From: Sweltsa coloradensis
Taxonomy: Eukaryota; Arthropoda; Insecta; Plecoptera; Chloroperlidae
Assembly: GCA_024449915.1 (NCBI GenBank)
Contig: JAMZAV010000167.1
Coordinates: forward strand, 1,364,001 to 1,428,000
Length of the DNA: 64,000 bases
Direction: 5' to 3'
The notes beneath the pieces were generated by a model, which did not search any database, was not told the DNA's origin, and saw only the letters and a list, made by a program, of their open reading frames with translations. Of the stretch, positions 25,822-37,157 are shown piece by piece. Positions within the stretch are counted from its first letter, which is position 1, and every line of letters starts with the position of its first letter. The translations under genes were made by a program, and so were the position numbers.

Positions 25822-26200
25822 TTGGAAGAGCGAAGCGAAGACTTCAATTTCACTTACCCCGAGAAAAATAGCCCGGGTGTTTTTTGTCTGTTTGTTCGCT
25901 CTCTCCTGGGCAAACGTCATATGCGATCTTGATGAAAATTGGAGGGAACCTTTGAAATATCTGAACTTAGATCTTCCAAGTTTTAGGTACAATCCAAGAA
26001 ATATTTCTCATGAATATCGTATTTTACGTTTTTTTTCGCTTTTTAATGCGGTATTTTTGTGATATTTGGGCCGATTCTGACAAAACGGGTGGGGCTACAA
26101 CGTTCAAATTTTACACGAACATTAAGGTATGGTGATGTAGTGCCTTTTGAAAGGAAAATCTGACAAAGTTAACCAGAATTCATTATAAGCCTTTAACAGG
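25822..26200 (+). mobile_element. Helitron-like family A, 3'-truncated (body 2)
   Basis: Begins TTGGAAGAGCGAAGCGAAG after an A, continues with ACTTCAATTTCACT and a GTCTGTTTGTTCGCTCTC tract, then the body-2 marker ACGGGTGGGGCTACAACG. Similarity to the 38620 copy fades near 26200 and no hairpin or CTAG end is found. The 5' end carries an A-for-T change in TTGGATGAG. Confidence 0.75.
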
Positions 26201-27557
26201 TGTATATTAATAATAAATAGCTGTATAGAAATTAACAATAAACACCTAAATGCATACAAAAAGCAAGTCTTTGGACCTCGAGATATTTTACATTATATTT
26301 TTAATTGGTATTACCAGGGACATTAATACTACATTATAAAAAATATCCTAATTTAACAAAAATAATTTTGAAGTGGAACTTGAAAAAAGTAATGAGATCC
26401 CACGCATACAAAAAACTTGTAATCATTGGACAAAAATAGTTAACTTCATACCTGCTTGTAAAACGTAGGTACACTGTTCAAAGTTACAAACTACTGTGAC
26501 GCCATTCAGCCGAGGCTCTTTAGTCAATTTTACAGATTCAAAATAGATAGACGCAAATTTATGAATTAAAGTAGCAAACAGAAGACGAGAACTGTCTGGT
26601 AAATAATGTACCGACAAACACAACATCAGTCATCACTCGGTCACCCCTGTCACCCCTGACAACACTGTGTTGTCTACTTCCATTGGGCAATGCCCTTCTA
26701 CAGGTCGACTAACGAGGGAACGATCGGTATTCAATCACAGCCAACTAGCGATTAATTTATTTTACCTGTAATTAACGAATCTATTAAAGATATCCAATTA
26801 ATAAAAATGCGGCACTGATAATAAAATCACATAAATATAAACCTAATTGTAGCCTTGTGTCATCCATCATTCTTTTGATGGCTTTCACTACTGGACGTGA
26901 GATGTTTTAATATGTTGGAACTAATTTGAGGCGCAAGATATTACTGGGCGATAAAACCCTGGTAAAATGGTGGTGGGCAGAATTCTGACTACTTTTCGCG
27001 AGATCAATCCTTTACAATCGACTTATAAATTCTCCCCGGAAGTGATAGGCCTAGCTCTACCCCACCTCCCACCACATTTCTCCCACTCAATAGTCAAAAC
27101 GGCTTCCGAACTTTTGCATTTAACGACGCCGACCTTTTGTTCCACTACAGTTTTATTCGGTATGCAAAAACCAACTTTCATTATGTAAATACGATGCAGA
27201 TTAAGTTTTAAATCAGGAGTGTCAGTCAAATGATGGAGATTCAAAAGATCAATTTTGTAAATACAAAATTACTTTAATTAAGCAATATTTCATTGACGGC
27301 TTATTGGGTGCGATTTAAAAGGGAAGCCAACCTCCATAACTCATTTTATTTGGCAAAGACTAGATTAGTTAGGGACATACGTTGGACGTGTACCATAATG
27401 ATTTTAAATGTATTTTCCATACAGAATGCAAATATATACAGAGTTGGACGATCAATGCTTATTAATGACTTGAAAATTAATAATTCTAACGTAACCTTCT
27501 CTGAGAACGCGCGAGAATCTGTATGTTTTATTTATTTACACTTAGGCATATAGAGTT
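26201..27557. other. unassigned sequence
   Basis: Mostly AT-rich. A GC-richer patch at 26965-27190 has overlapping frames on both strands (73 codons each). It reads like repeat DNA but I cannot match it to another copy in this window. Confidence 0.4.
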
Positions 27558-27817
27558 AGGGAGCGAAGTTTCCTTATATACGCATAACTTTTCTGTCCGT
27601 CCGTCTGTGCAGTCTCAAAATAAAAACAGAACCCTACGTACGATTGGCATGCCTGTTTTGTTGTTAACATTACCCTTTTCCAAGCATGAATGATACATAA
27701 TGCTTTTTAATGACCCTGAAGATTATGGGGCCGTCCCCCAGAAAGTTTAAACATCCATGTGCCCGGCACCTCCACCGTCAATGGAGGCTAGAACGAACTA
27801 GGTAAGCTTCGCTCCCT
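27558..27817 (+). mobile_element. MITE copy, AGGGAGCGAAG family, 260 bp
   Basis: Terminal inverted repeats AGGGAGCGAAGTTT and AAGCTTCGCTCCCT. The length equals the copy at 10593-10852. Inner landmarks are CTGTCCGTCCGTCTGTG, CCCCCAGAAAG and GCCCGGCACCTCCACC, also found in the diverged copy near 4170-4440. No coding. Confidence 0.85.
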
Positions 27818-27930
27818 GTTTTAGGTACTTCCACCCCCGTCTTTGATTAAATAAATAAATTAGTACGTCATATAACAGGTTTCATGAGAGTTCTCGCAGA
27901 ATAGCTTGCGATGCATAATATTAACGCATG

Positions 27931-28555
27931 TCAATAATGACAGTGCGAAATTGTAAGATACTTTATAGATGGACATTTGAATTGGTAATTGCTTGGATTT
28001 GTTTAAATATTCTCCATTGAAGGATTAAATAAAGAATAATAAATAATAATAATAAATAAATAAATTTTATTTAGAGTCTGCCCACCCAGTTATATAACTG
28101 ATTTTCAGTGGGGGACTTAAAGTCAAAGCGACCAAGCCAACCCTGCAGGGCCCGACGCAATCGACGAGTGAGCGATAACCAACCAAAGATCGATATTTTT
28201 AATAGGAAATATAGCAATCAGTGGTATGGACAGTGCGAACACCCGCGAATCAACGCCAGAATCAACAAGGCTGATTCAGAACAACTCTGAAATTTATTAT
28301 GTGCTTCGTTGCTAGGACGGCTCCAAAGTCACCGTTTACAAACTCCTAAGACAAGAACTGATGGACTTAAGTCCAAATCAGAAGTTAAAAAACTTCTGAC
28401 TTTGGCGACTCTAAATAAAATTTATATATTTATTATATATTATTTATTATTATTTATTTAATCCTTCAATGGAGAATATTTAAACAAATCCAAGCAATTA
28501 CCAATTCAAATGTCCATCTATAAAGTATCTTACAATTTCGCACTGTCATTATTGA
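27931..28555. repeat. inverted repeat element, 625 bp
   Basis: Arms 27931-28079 and 28406-28555 are near-identical reverse complements (TCAATAATGACAGTGCGAAA at the outer end, GACTCTAAATAAAATTTA at the inner). The arms include an AAT-rich low-complexity stretch. The 326-bp interior differs from all other parts of the window and contains palindromic GGACTTAAGTCC and AGAAGTT...AACTTCT. No coding. Confidence 0.9.
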
Positions 28556-28622
28556 ATCGAACCCTGGACCTTCCGCATTGGAAGCAGATACGCTAACAAC
28601 AAGACCAACGAGCCACACGTTA
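28556..28622 (-). repeat. tRNA-like sequence (tRNA pseudogene or SINE head)
   Basis: On the minus strand TGGCTCGTTGGTCT resembles an A box, CTTCC...GGAAG could form an anticodon stem, and GGTTCGATTCA is a B-box variant. It directly abuts the right end of the 625-bp inverted repeat. Acceptor stem pairing is not evident. Confidence 0.5.
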
Positions 28623-28989
28623 GTAAAGTAAACGTAAAGTGGTTAGAGCAATGCTTCGATAGATGTTATTTTAAAATGTAATACGTTCTTATACGGATGA
28701 CGCAGACCATTGCATCATGAAATTCGGATTAAAAATCTATTGAATATACTAAAGGGAATTGGATAGCACTGTGTAAATATTATGAGCTAACAATATTTTT
28801 ATGTTATCTAGTTGTGTATTTTCGCTGAGGTACACTTTAGTTTTTATCATATATTATGTTAACGAAGAATACTATCTGTCACAATCCTGTTTAAAGAATA
28901 TGACATGACAAATATTTAATTCGTTTTTCAGGGTCACATTTGAATAATACAAACAGACTAGCCTAACTGAAACTAGTGCCCGAACCTTA
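28623..28989. other. unassigned AT-rich sequence
   Basis: Nothing recognised. Confidence 0.45.
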
Positions 28990-29321
28990 TTGGAAGAGCG
29001 AAGCGAAGACAATTTCACTTCATCTTTAAAAAAATAAGCTCGGGTGTTTTTGTTTTTTTCTTTCTTCATTTTGTCTGTTTGTTTGCTCTCTACTGGGCAA
29101 ACGGCATATGCGGCTCATGCGATATTTTTGTATTTGGCCAGGGACCGGGCAAACGGCTATTCCGATTTTTATGAAACTTTATTAGATATGTTATGATTTT
29201 AGGGTAATTTAATTGAAGAAATATTTCTCATAGAAATCGTACTTTTAAAGCAACGATAATCAACCACAAAAGCAGCCCAACCATCAACGCGTTTGTAAAA
29301 AGCGTTAGCGAAGCGGCCTAG
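28990..29321 (+). mobile_element. Helitron-like family A, short copy
   Basis: Begins TTGGAAGAGCGAAGCGAAG after an A. The 5' part matches the copies at 25822 and 38620 up to about 29240. The 3' end has AACGC (29286) and GCGTT (29302) as a possible hairpin, then CCTAG before T at 29322. The distance from stem to CTAG is longer than in other copies, so the 3' boundary is less certain. A 332-bp internally deleted copy is the simplest reading. Confidence 0.6.
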
Positions 29322-29852
29322 TAAGTAGATTAAACAGGAAATGTTGTAATCCCCTGGAATAACAAGTTATACATTGTTCAACCCGTTGTCGTTCAACGTC
29401 AAGGTTACAATTCCAATAAAAAAAGTCATGAAGAAGACCTGGGAACTGCAGTATGACTTGAGAAATTATTGGCTTCGCTCGTTCATCATTAAGAAAAAAA
29501 ACATTTGGCAATAGCTGTTATCCAGGAATGCTTCAGTTATTGGTCTGATGGAAATCTGTCTGGAAACTTGCCGACCAAACACCTGTGGATTGGAATATGG
29601 AAATGAAGAGACGGATTTTACTCATCCAGTTTCGAGATAGTTGCCCAGAGCCCTACCGCCTACGGTAGTGAAACTCGCATATATATTCTACTTGTTACAC
29701 CGAAAACAAGGCTACCTGTAAAGGGTGTCCAAATATCATTTAAGATCAAATAATGTAAATGTTACATTTTTAAAGAGAGAACTCCCCTAAATGTTTCACC
29801 TATCCTCTAACGTTTTCTCTAAGGTCTAATTCATTCTCGTAATTTATTTTCA
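29322..29852. other. unassigned sequence
   Basis: No gene recognised. A 68-codon minus-strand frame lies at 29305-29511, partly within the family A 3' end. Confidence 0.4.
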
Positions 29853-30233
29853 TTAGAGGATGGGATAGTCGCGCAACTAAAACCAAGCGAAATTACAGTT
29901 TTTTCGTGATATCTCGAGAACGATGCGAAATATCTAAAATGTGATTCTAGACCGAATTGTGGTTTTGTTAGAACATTATAATGCAAGAAAAAAAGTTGTA
30001 ATGTGATGGTTATTAAGTTTTTTTATTAGAAATTTCATTAATTACATTTGTATCTTAAATACAAACCGAACCTATTATTATATATTTGAATATTTTTTCT
30101 TGCATTATTTTGTTCTAACAAAACCAAAATTCGATCTTGAATCAGTTTTTAGATATTTGGCATCGTTCTCGAGATATCACGAAAAAACTGTAATTTCGCG
30201 TGGTTTTAATTTCGCGACTATCCCTCCCTCTTA
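29853..30233. repeat. inverted repeat, 381 bp
   Basis: Arms of about 150 bp: GGGATAGTCGCG...GAAATTACAGTTTTTTCGTG on the left, mirrored at 30180-30222. The arms also share CGATATCTCGAGAACG-like sequence. The loop is about 90 bp. Mismatches are more numerous than in the two large palindromes, so it is older. Likely a MITE or fold-back relic. Confidence 0.85.
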
Positions 30234-33200
30234 AGCCCCCTTCCAGCTACTCAGTATTATTATTGTAACAGTGTGCTCTTGTAGCATTCAAACAAAGCAA
30301 TGATTTATACACCTCCAAGGAAGATTTCAAATGGTTTTCAATACCAAGACAGCAAGCATTGTTATTACCTGTGTGGGCGCTCTGTTACGTGTAAAGAAAC
30401 GCAACACGTAATAATTATACTGACCACACTAGAAGGCAAAGGTGGCTCCAGTATGTAAAGAAGCACGTTGCCATCCTCGATCAGTCTACGGAAGACATCC
30501 TCAAATTATCAATGCTAAACACATTGAAATTACAAATTGCCTCTGGGGAAAACAATAAACTATTCATATTTTCCATTAATTTAGAGTATAGAAAGCGTAT
30601 CAAAATATGTATAATTAATTATACTACTTAGTTTAACATTTTTGGAAGATGACGTTGATTTATTATTTTGACATTTTGTAATTGGTCACCCTTTAAATAC
30701 CAGTTGATAATTTGTTGTTATTCGCCCAAGTAGTTACTTGATTAAATATACAAAACTTGAAGTTTGGCCCTATCATTAGTGTCTTAAAGAGGCAGTGGCG
30801 AGCCTTTGAACCTCTGCCCAAATAGTTGGACGTGTGTCACTTGAATACATGATATCGGGCATCAACTGCCGCGAGTAAGTGTTGTTACTTGTTACGAAGG
30901 TAAAGTGTTAGAATCTTACCTTGATAATCTGTAATTAAAATCAAATGTTGCCGACTTGAAAGTCCTGTCCGACTCGTTACATGCAAGTGTTAATTTGTCT
31001 AGAGACATATACAGCATTACTTTCTTGCAACAGTGATGCAGTAAAGTCAATCAATTTTTCACTCGTGTTGTCTTCCCGTTTGGCTGCTTTTCATAAGTTT
31101 CCCTTTCGAAAAGTAAGTCATGTATGTGCAATTGCACGCAATTAGCTACAAGAGAATGTATTTTCCTCTTTCCCTGCATCTGTAATTGTGTAAATCAAAG
31201 AACAATCCTTAAAACAACTTTGGGTGCCAGGGAACTATTAATAATTTTCAAACACATAGGTGATGATAAAGGCGTTTCTTCTCATTTTATGGACAGAGTA
31301 TCAGGTATAGTGACCATAAAAAATACTTGTCAAGGAAGTGTTTCTCTCCTTTTACTATAAATAATTACGCACAGGCTATTGGTAATGGTAGGGCCGGTAT
31401 ATGTGTATGTAGAATATGGTTTGCCGAAGCATATTATGTCATTAGAAGTGTGAGGATAGTGTCAAACTGCGTATTATTTTTTGCATGTATATGTTCGGAT
31501 AACAAGCGTTCTAGATCAAGAGACGACGCCCTAAGTCTTGAACTATGTTAGCTAGCTATAACAATTTTGCACAGAGCCATTACCATCACACTACTAAAAG
31601 AATCTACTGGTTCTGAATAGTAATAAACAAGGATACATTATGTTATTGAGCGATTCTGTATAAGTGCATTGTGAGATACTGAAACCTTCGTAAAATCTCT
31701 CTCTACTCTAAATTCGTGCAATATTGCTCTATGAAAGTGTGAGAGAATGATGGTATTAATTAAACATGCCAAATGACGACAAAATAAATATTGTAAATAT
31801 AACATATTTTGATAATTTTTTAAAATTAATCAATACCAATGTTCTGATATAGGTCATTGATTTAAATTTCATGATTTAAAATAATATGATGCTTTATGTT
31901 TAGGCATCAAGTATGTCAAGGCTTGAAAAATAGGTGTTTGATAAATCAGCGCACACTTCTACTTAATTATAAATCCATTAATCTAAAAGAATGGACGTCC
32001 AAATTGCATAATTAAATGAACCAAATTACAACCATAATGATATTGTAAATTTATCATATTATCGTTTTGAACATTGTAACGGTACTTCATTCTGATGAGT
32101 TAAATTTATATGAATGTCTATTAATTTATATCTTAAAATTCACTCCACACTCCAAGGAATTCATAAGCTTAAATTGTTGTTTCACATTTGAATGCGTCAG
32201 TAGCTACTGTCAATTATCAGCCGTGACGTAATTACGGACCAAAGATGTAACGCTGGACACATCGACCTAGCGGTTACCAAATTACATAATCTCTGCGTGC
32301 GTGCAGCACCTATCTAGCTACCGACCAATAGCACTCCTTGTTTTGGAGGGAGTGTAATTGTTTGTCGAGCTGATCCAGTTTTTGCAAACCAGAAATGTTT
32401 ATGAGCCGCACGCCCAATAAGAAGGTATGGGATAGCCTAGTTGCATAGTATGACCAGGACGTTCACCCAACGTAATGATTTATATTACCACAGACGCGAA
32501 AGTGACCGCTTTTTATTACCAGAGCGCGACATGGGAATATTAATTGGCTCAAATATTTGACTAAGGAATACTTTGACATTCTCCGTTCAACTCCAAGGTG
32601 ATGCTAATAATGTTGTATTGACGCTGTGGTTTTGATCTTATAGTATACCACTATTTCAAAATATTTATTTTCAGTTACTCAATAATTTTCATAAAACAAT
32701 ACGATAACAATAAACGTCCACTGGAGATACTGAGAAAGTAGGTTTTTCTAAGGAAAATATTTCCACTGCAGTTTTGTCACTCGTTATATAGGTTTGTCAA
32801 GTCAGATAATTATATAACATTGCAATTTTGTCTAATTGACTGGTAAATATTATCGACGATCGAGCGTTTTTATGTAGTATGTTCGATAGTTAATTTGCCA
32901 CTGAAGTGTGCAGTATTATCCCAGCGCCAAAAAATACTGTTTCACATTTTCGAAATTTCGAAAGAAATTCACTGTGATTGTGTATCCGCAATTTAAATTT
33001 TAAAAAAATAAGTTAGTGTGAGGCGTGATTGAAATGTGGATTCATTTATGATAGGAGTGATATAACTGTCAAGCCGCTTATTATAATTTTTAAAGATGTA
33101 GTTACTAGTTAGTGATTATTTAAGAGTTATTGTCATTAAAAAAGACAAAGTGGTGAATATTTCACACGGCTCAGTAATCGCGTCAACCGAAAACCCGCTC

Positions 33201-33830
33201 ATAATAACCTGATCGTGCCAACATCGTTTACCGTCGAGAACATAGTCGGCAATCACGGAAAGTGCACGAAAATAATCAAATCCACAAATCATTATTAACT
33301 GCCGCCATCCATTTAGGGACAATGCAACATCGTAGCGACGCAAAAAGCGATTTCAACACCGTTCTTTGCGCGTGGTTGTCGACAAACCTCTATGATCGAC
33401 TGTTACGGTTCAGTCCACCGCAAACAACGGCGATAAGTGAAACTTTGACTTTAAACTCTGTGTGTTCAATCAGATCCACGGAGGGAAAAAAATGGAAGCG
33501 ATTTCTAATTCGTTCGGATCGATTTGTTTCTAATAATGTCTGTCGGTCGGCTCTGTTCTTATCTCAAATACCCGGGGGGGTTCATAGAGGAATTGTTACA
33601 ATTTAACAGCGAGTCTGATCTACGTAGATTTTTTATTGTTATGGTTGTGGATTGACCCGATAATTATATGAAAGTTTTGCTCTGTCGAAGTTGGGTTATC
33701 TTCTTCTATCTTGGCTTTATGTTGTTTATTGGACTAAAATATCATGGTTTTGTTGTAAAGAGGGTTGACCGTAACCAACAAGAAGAGATAACTTGGTGAT
33801 TTGCAAAATATGTTAATGGGATGAGCATGC
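30234..33830. other. unassigned sequence, 3.6 kb
   Basis: No repeat unit recognised. A GC-richer patch at 33130-33610 has a 114-codon plus-strand frame (33262-33606) overlapped by a minus-strand frame (33116-33343). Neither resembles a known domain and I do not call a gene. Confidence 0.4.
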
Positions 33831-33885
33831 ATGTCGGTTGATGCAAGCGTGTCGTACTAAACGGTTGGGGTTCGAGTCCAGAAAA
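33831..33885 (+). repeat. tRNA-like relic
   Basis: GGTTCGAGTCC at 33869-33879 is an exact B box. Upstream GTTGATGCAAGCG is only a weak A box. Likely an old SINE head. Confidence 0.4.
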
Positions 33886-35535
33886 AGATTTTTTTGAAGG
33901 AACAAGGTTTAAAAGCAGCGACGGAGAATTTGCAAGCGTTTTATTTGTGTTTGAACGTTCGTACGCTTTATGCTACAGAGATGGCGCTGCTAGCTCGCGT
34001 TGACCCCAGCGCTCATCGCGGATGTGTGTTGAACAGTGGGTTCCTATGATATTCACAATACTACGCATCTTTGGCTTTTCAGTAATGATACTTTATCCCA
34101 AATTAAACGTTCACGAGACCGCGGATTGAAATTCGAATTACACTTTGGAAAGAAAACTCCATCGGGGTATAACGCCAGTAATATTTTATTTATTTATCAT
34201 GAATAATTTGTTTAATATAATTAAATGTATGAATGTAAGGACTAAATTTGGATTTACCTTCGTAATCAAATAATTCGTTATTATTCAATATAACGAGCAG
34301 AAGAACACTTGATTTCATTGAAGACCATCTTCACTTTGCATAAGAGTGTGAGGTAAACATTTCACCACGAATTTTGGAATGTGTTCGCACATCAGAGAAA
34401 ATAAAACAAACATCTATTGAGAAGTATAAGACACAACAGACTCTCATGTAACGTTAGCGTTTGAACAGTTCTACTTTTACATTTTATAATAATAATGACC
34501 TTATCAAGAGATAATCCAATAGGAGGGCCCCATTCAGTCCTACTAAAAGTGCACTCATTCATTAACTAGGTCAAATTGGGAATCGATGCATGTTAAATTA
34601 AAACATTACAAAATATAGTTTAAGGGCATTTTCTTACAAATGTGTTGAGTGCTAACAATGGAGTTTGAGATAATTTTTAGTCTGAATTATTCTCTTGTTC
34701 CCAATGATAAATCTCTCAGCTTCAATAGCCATAACACTATCAAAGGCGGCAAACTACGCACACATATAGTTAATGCAAGGAATTAAGCGTTCATTTTCAC
34801 ATAACAATGTTGAATGTACTGCTTATCTCAAATCTTGTTCTTAATAATAAAATAATATGTGAAAGTCAAGACCCTGGAAATGACTAGGGGCTACGAATGG
34901 TGTTATCTACCGGGCAAGCGTGGAACTAGAACATGCCAGTCACGCGTAGGGGACACCACACGCTTGAGTTGCGCCCCCTTTAGTTGTGTTGTTCAGTATG
35001 TGTGGTGTAATATGTGCCCGAAGTCCGTGATTAAAGATTATAAACGTATCCACAATATATACAAGGCATCTAGTTCAGGATGAATTTTACAATTTTAGTC
35101 ACACGGCGTAATAAAATTTCATGGTTAAAACAGAACCTATAAAATATTCAACAAAGAGACACAAATTTCGTACCACTATTATGAGCAGCTTTCACTGAAA
35201 AATAATATTACTAGTAACATTTCATTCAGCTAGTCATGGCAAATTTGAAACTTGGTGGAGTGTCTCATTAGCCTAAACATCTGGCAAAGTTGCTAAACAG
35301 GATTCAAAACACTCCAATAACGGTTTGTATTTCCGGATTAGAAAACCGACATCCCACCCATCCCCTGACAAAGTGTATGTTTGTATGGTAAGCCAACAAT
35401 ATGTATACCGATATTGTATAAAAACACTATCAAATACCGGAATTATTTATATAATTCATAAATTAGATATTTGGAGATGGAACTGTTAACTAAAATTGAT
35501 TTTAAGATCATAATTAAGGATGTACGTTAAAATTT
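33886..35535. other. unassigned AT-rich sequence
   Basis: No gene or repeat recognised. Confidence 0.45.
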
Positions 35536-35539
35536 CAAC

Positions 35540-35605
35540 AACTTCGGTGTGGCTAGTACCAAGCTACTTAGAACCCGAAGCTATGGGTTCGAATCCCAGG
35601 CGGTA
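35540..35605 (+). repeat. tRNA-like relic
   Basis: GGTTCGAATCC (35586-35596) is an exact B box inside CTATGGGTTCGAATCCCAGG, a good T arm. TGTGGCTAGTACCAAG upstream is a possible A box. The acceptor stem does not close. Confidence 0.45.
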
Positions 35606-36471
35606 AAAACGTCACTGCCGTAGGGTATCATACAATACAGCTGATCATGTACTAACACAGACATTAACACGCAAAAACACTAGCTCATGAAATGCGGCAA
35701 TGAGCATCGTTCTACTATGATGAGTTTATACGTTAGTTCCAGTATATAAGTAATTGAGCAATTATAATGACGTTAACACTCTTAAAGTGGCTTCAAGGAA
35801 CAAAACCACATTTAGCATATTGAATAGTCTATCAACACCGTACGTAACTAATTATAATGCAATCCCCAAATGTGGTCTTTCCATCGGCACTGATGAATGC
35901 AGGCCTATTATTTTCAATATGCGGACCGAACTGTTATAGATAGACGAGTGTGCGCACCCGGGATCCCAATCATTACACGTCTAGCCATGAATCAACGTTG
36001 CGTTCGCAATCTGTTCAGTTTGTTTTTACGACGACAGGACATGGCATGCAGGCATTACCTTAATAGGAGCATTGCATCAAATTTTAATTTGCATATTAAT
36101 TGGCAAAAAGTGTTTTGTCATCTAGAGAAAAATAGGGTTAAAATTCTTTGGCATCTTACAAGTGGAAAAGAAAAAAATAAGAAAATAAAGTCAAAACACC
36201 TTTGATGGTCAACAGATTTGTGTATGATAATTGGTAGTATTTTAAAATTGCTTCGCTGTTTGTGGCTCAAACACAAGGAAGTTAACACCAAATTTAAAGT
36301 GGTACATATCTGGTAATCTTGTGATTGGTTTTGACTAAATTAGTTTGTAATGAAGTTGAAAATTAAAAATGAGCATCTTGAATTATTAAGATATAAACAT
36401 AAGATAGAACATATAACTTAATGTTCTACAAGGTTATTCCCTCATAGTTTTTTGCAGTATATGTGCACCCG
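35606..36471. other. unassigned sequence
   Basis: A 102-codon plus-strand frame at 35897-36205 has no recognisable domain. Nothing else seen. Confidence 0.4.
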
Positions 36472-36526
36472 GCGTCAGAAGTAAATCAAGGGCTGGGTAC
36501 GAGACCCCTTGATTTACTTCTGACGC
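36472..36526. repeat. perfect 21-bp hairpin, 13-nt loop
   Basis: Stem 36472-36492 (GCGTCAGAAGTAAATCAAGG plus one more G) pairs without mismatch with 36506-36526. It ends 27 bp before the CTAG end of the family A copy at 36554. It could be a MITE remnant, a fold-back micro-insertion or a small-RNA hairpin. No flanking stem extension supports a canonical miRNA precursor. Confidence 0.9.
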
Positions 36527-36553
36527 TAGGTCTATGAATCATGACATTAAAAA

Positions 36554-37157
36554 CTAGGAAAACGCTTAAGTCCCGCCGCGTTGTTGGATGAGCGTAATTG
36601 GTGCATTGAGCTGCCATGTGTTATGCGGATTTTCTGTTGTTCTGTGAAAAAATCATTACTTAGTTGAAGATTTTTTTAAGTTAAATTAAATTAAATAAAA
36701 AATAACTTTAATTTTTAATTTTTTTAATAAATCGTAATTTTAAAAAAGAAAAAATCGTAAAATTGCGATTTTCATAAGAAATAATTATTCGATTGCGCTC
36801 AAATTTCACACGAATATATTAATTCATAAAATTAAGGTTCTGTGAAAAAATCATTACAATCGGATAAAGCATGTAAGTGTTATAAGCTGAAGAAATTTTT
36901 TAAAAACCGAAAAAAATCGTAAAATTTCGATTTTTATGAGAAATAATTTTTCGATTGCGCTCAAAAACGTGGCAGTTCTTCGTTCAGAGGTTTCGAAGGC
37001 CTCCATAAAATTTCATCGCAATTGGAGTATCGGTTTAGCCGGAATCGTGTTAACAGACACACAAAAATACAGAAAAAAAAAAAAAAAAAAACATTCCGGA
37101 TTTTTTTCTCCAGTGTAGTGAAATGGAATCTTCGCTTCGCTCGCTACGCTCATCCAA
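36554..37157 (-). mobile_element. Helitron-like family A, full copy (body 1)
   Basis: On the minus strand it starts TTGGATGAGCG after an A and ends CCTAG before T, with the AACGC/GCGTT hairpin intact. The first 60 bp on the plus strand are nearly identical to those of 16752-17519 (one A/C difference in GTACCGCC versus GTCCCGCC). The body has one complete tandem unit plus a partial one, and is shorter than the 16.7-kb copy. An A-rich run lies near 37071-37090. Confidence 0.75.

Noticed and set aside
26965..27190. Exon in the GC-richer patch with frames on both strands
   Set aside because: Overlapping antisense frames of equal length with no domain content suggest composition effects or repeat DNA.
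33262..33606. 114-codon open frame in a GC-richer patch
   Set aside because: No recognisable domain, overlapped by an open frame on the other strand, and no convincing splice or promoter context.
35540..35605. Functional tRNA gene
   Set aside because: Good T arm and B box but no closing acceptor stem and no clear anticodon arm, so treated as a relic. The same reasoning applies to the tRNA-like sites at 2568, 21815, 28556, 33831 and 59150.
36472..36526. Canonical microRNA precursor
   Set aside because: The stem is perfectly paired and only 21 bp with no lower stem, unlike typical precursors.
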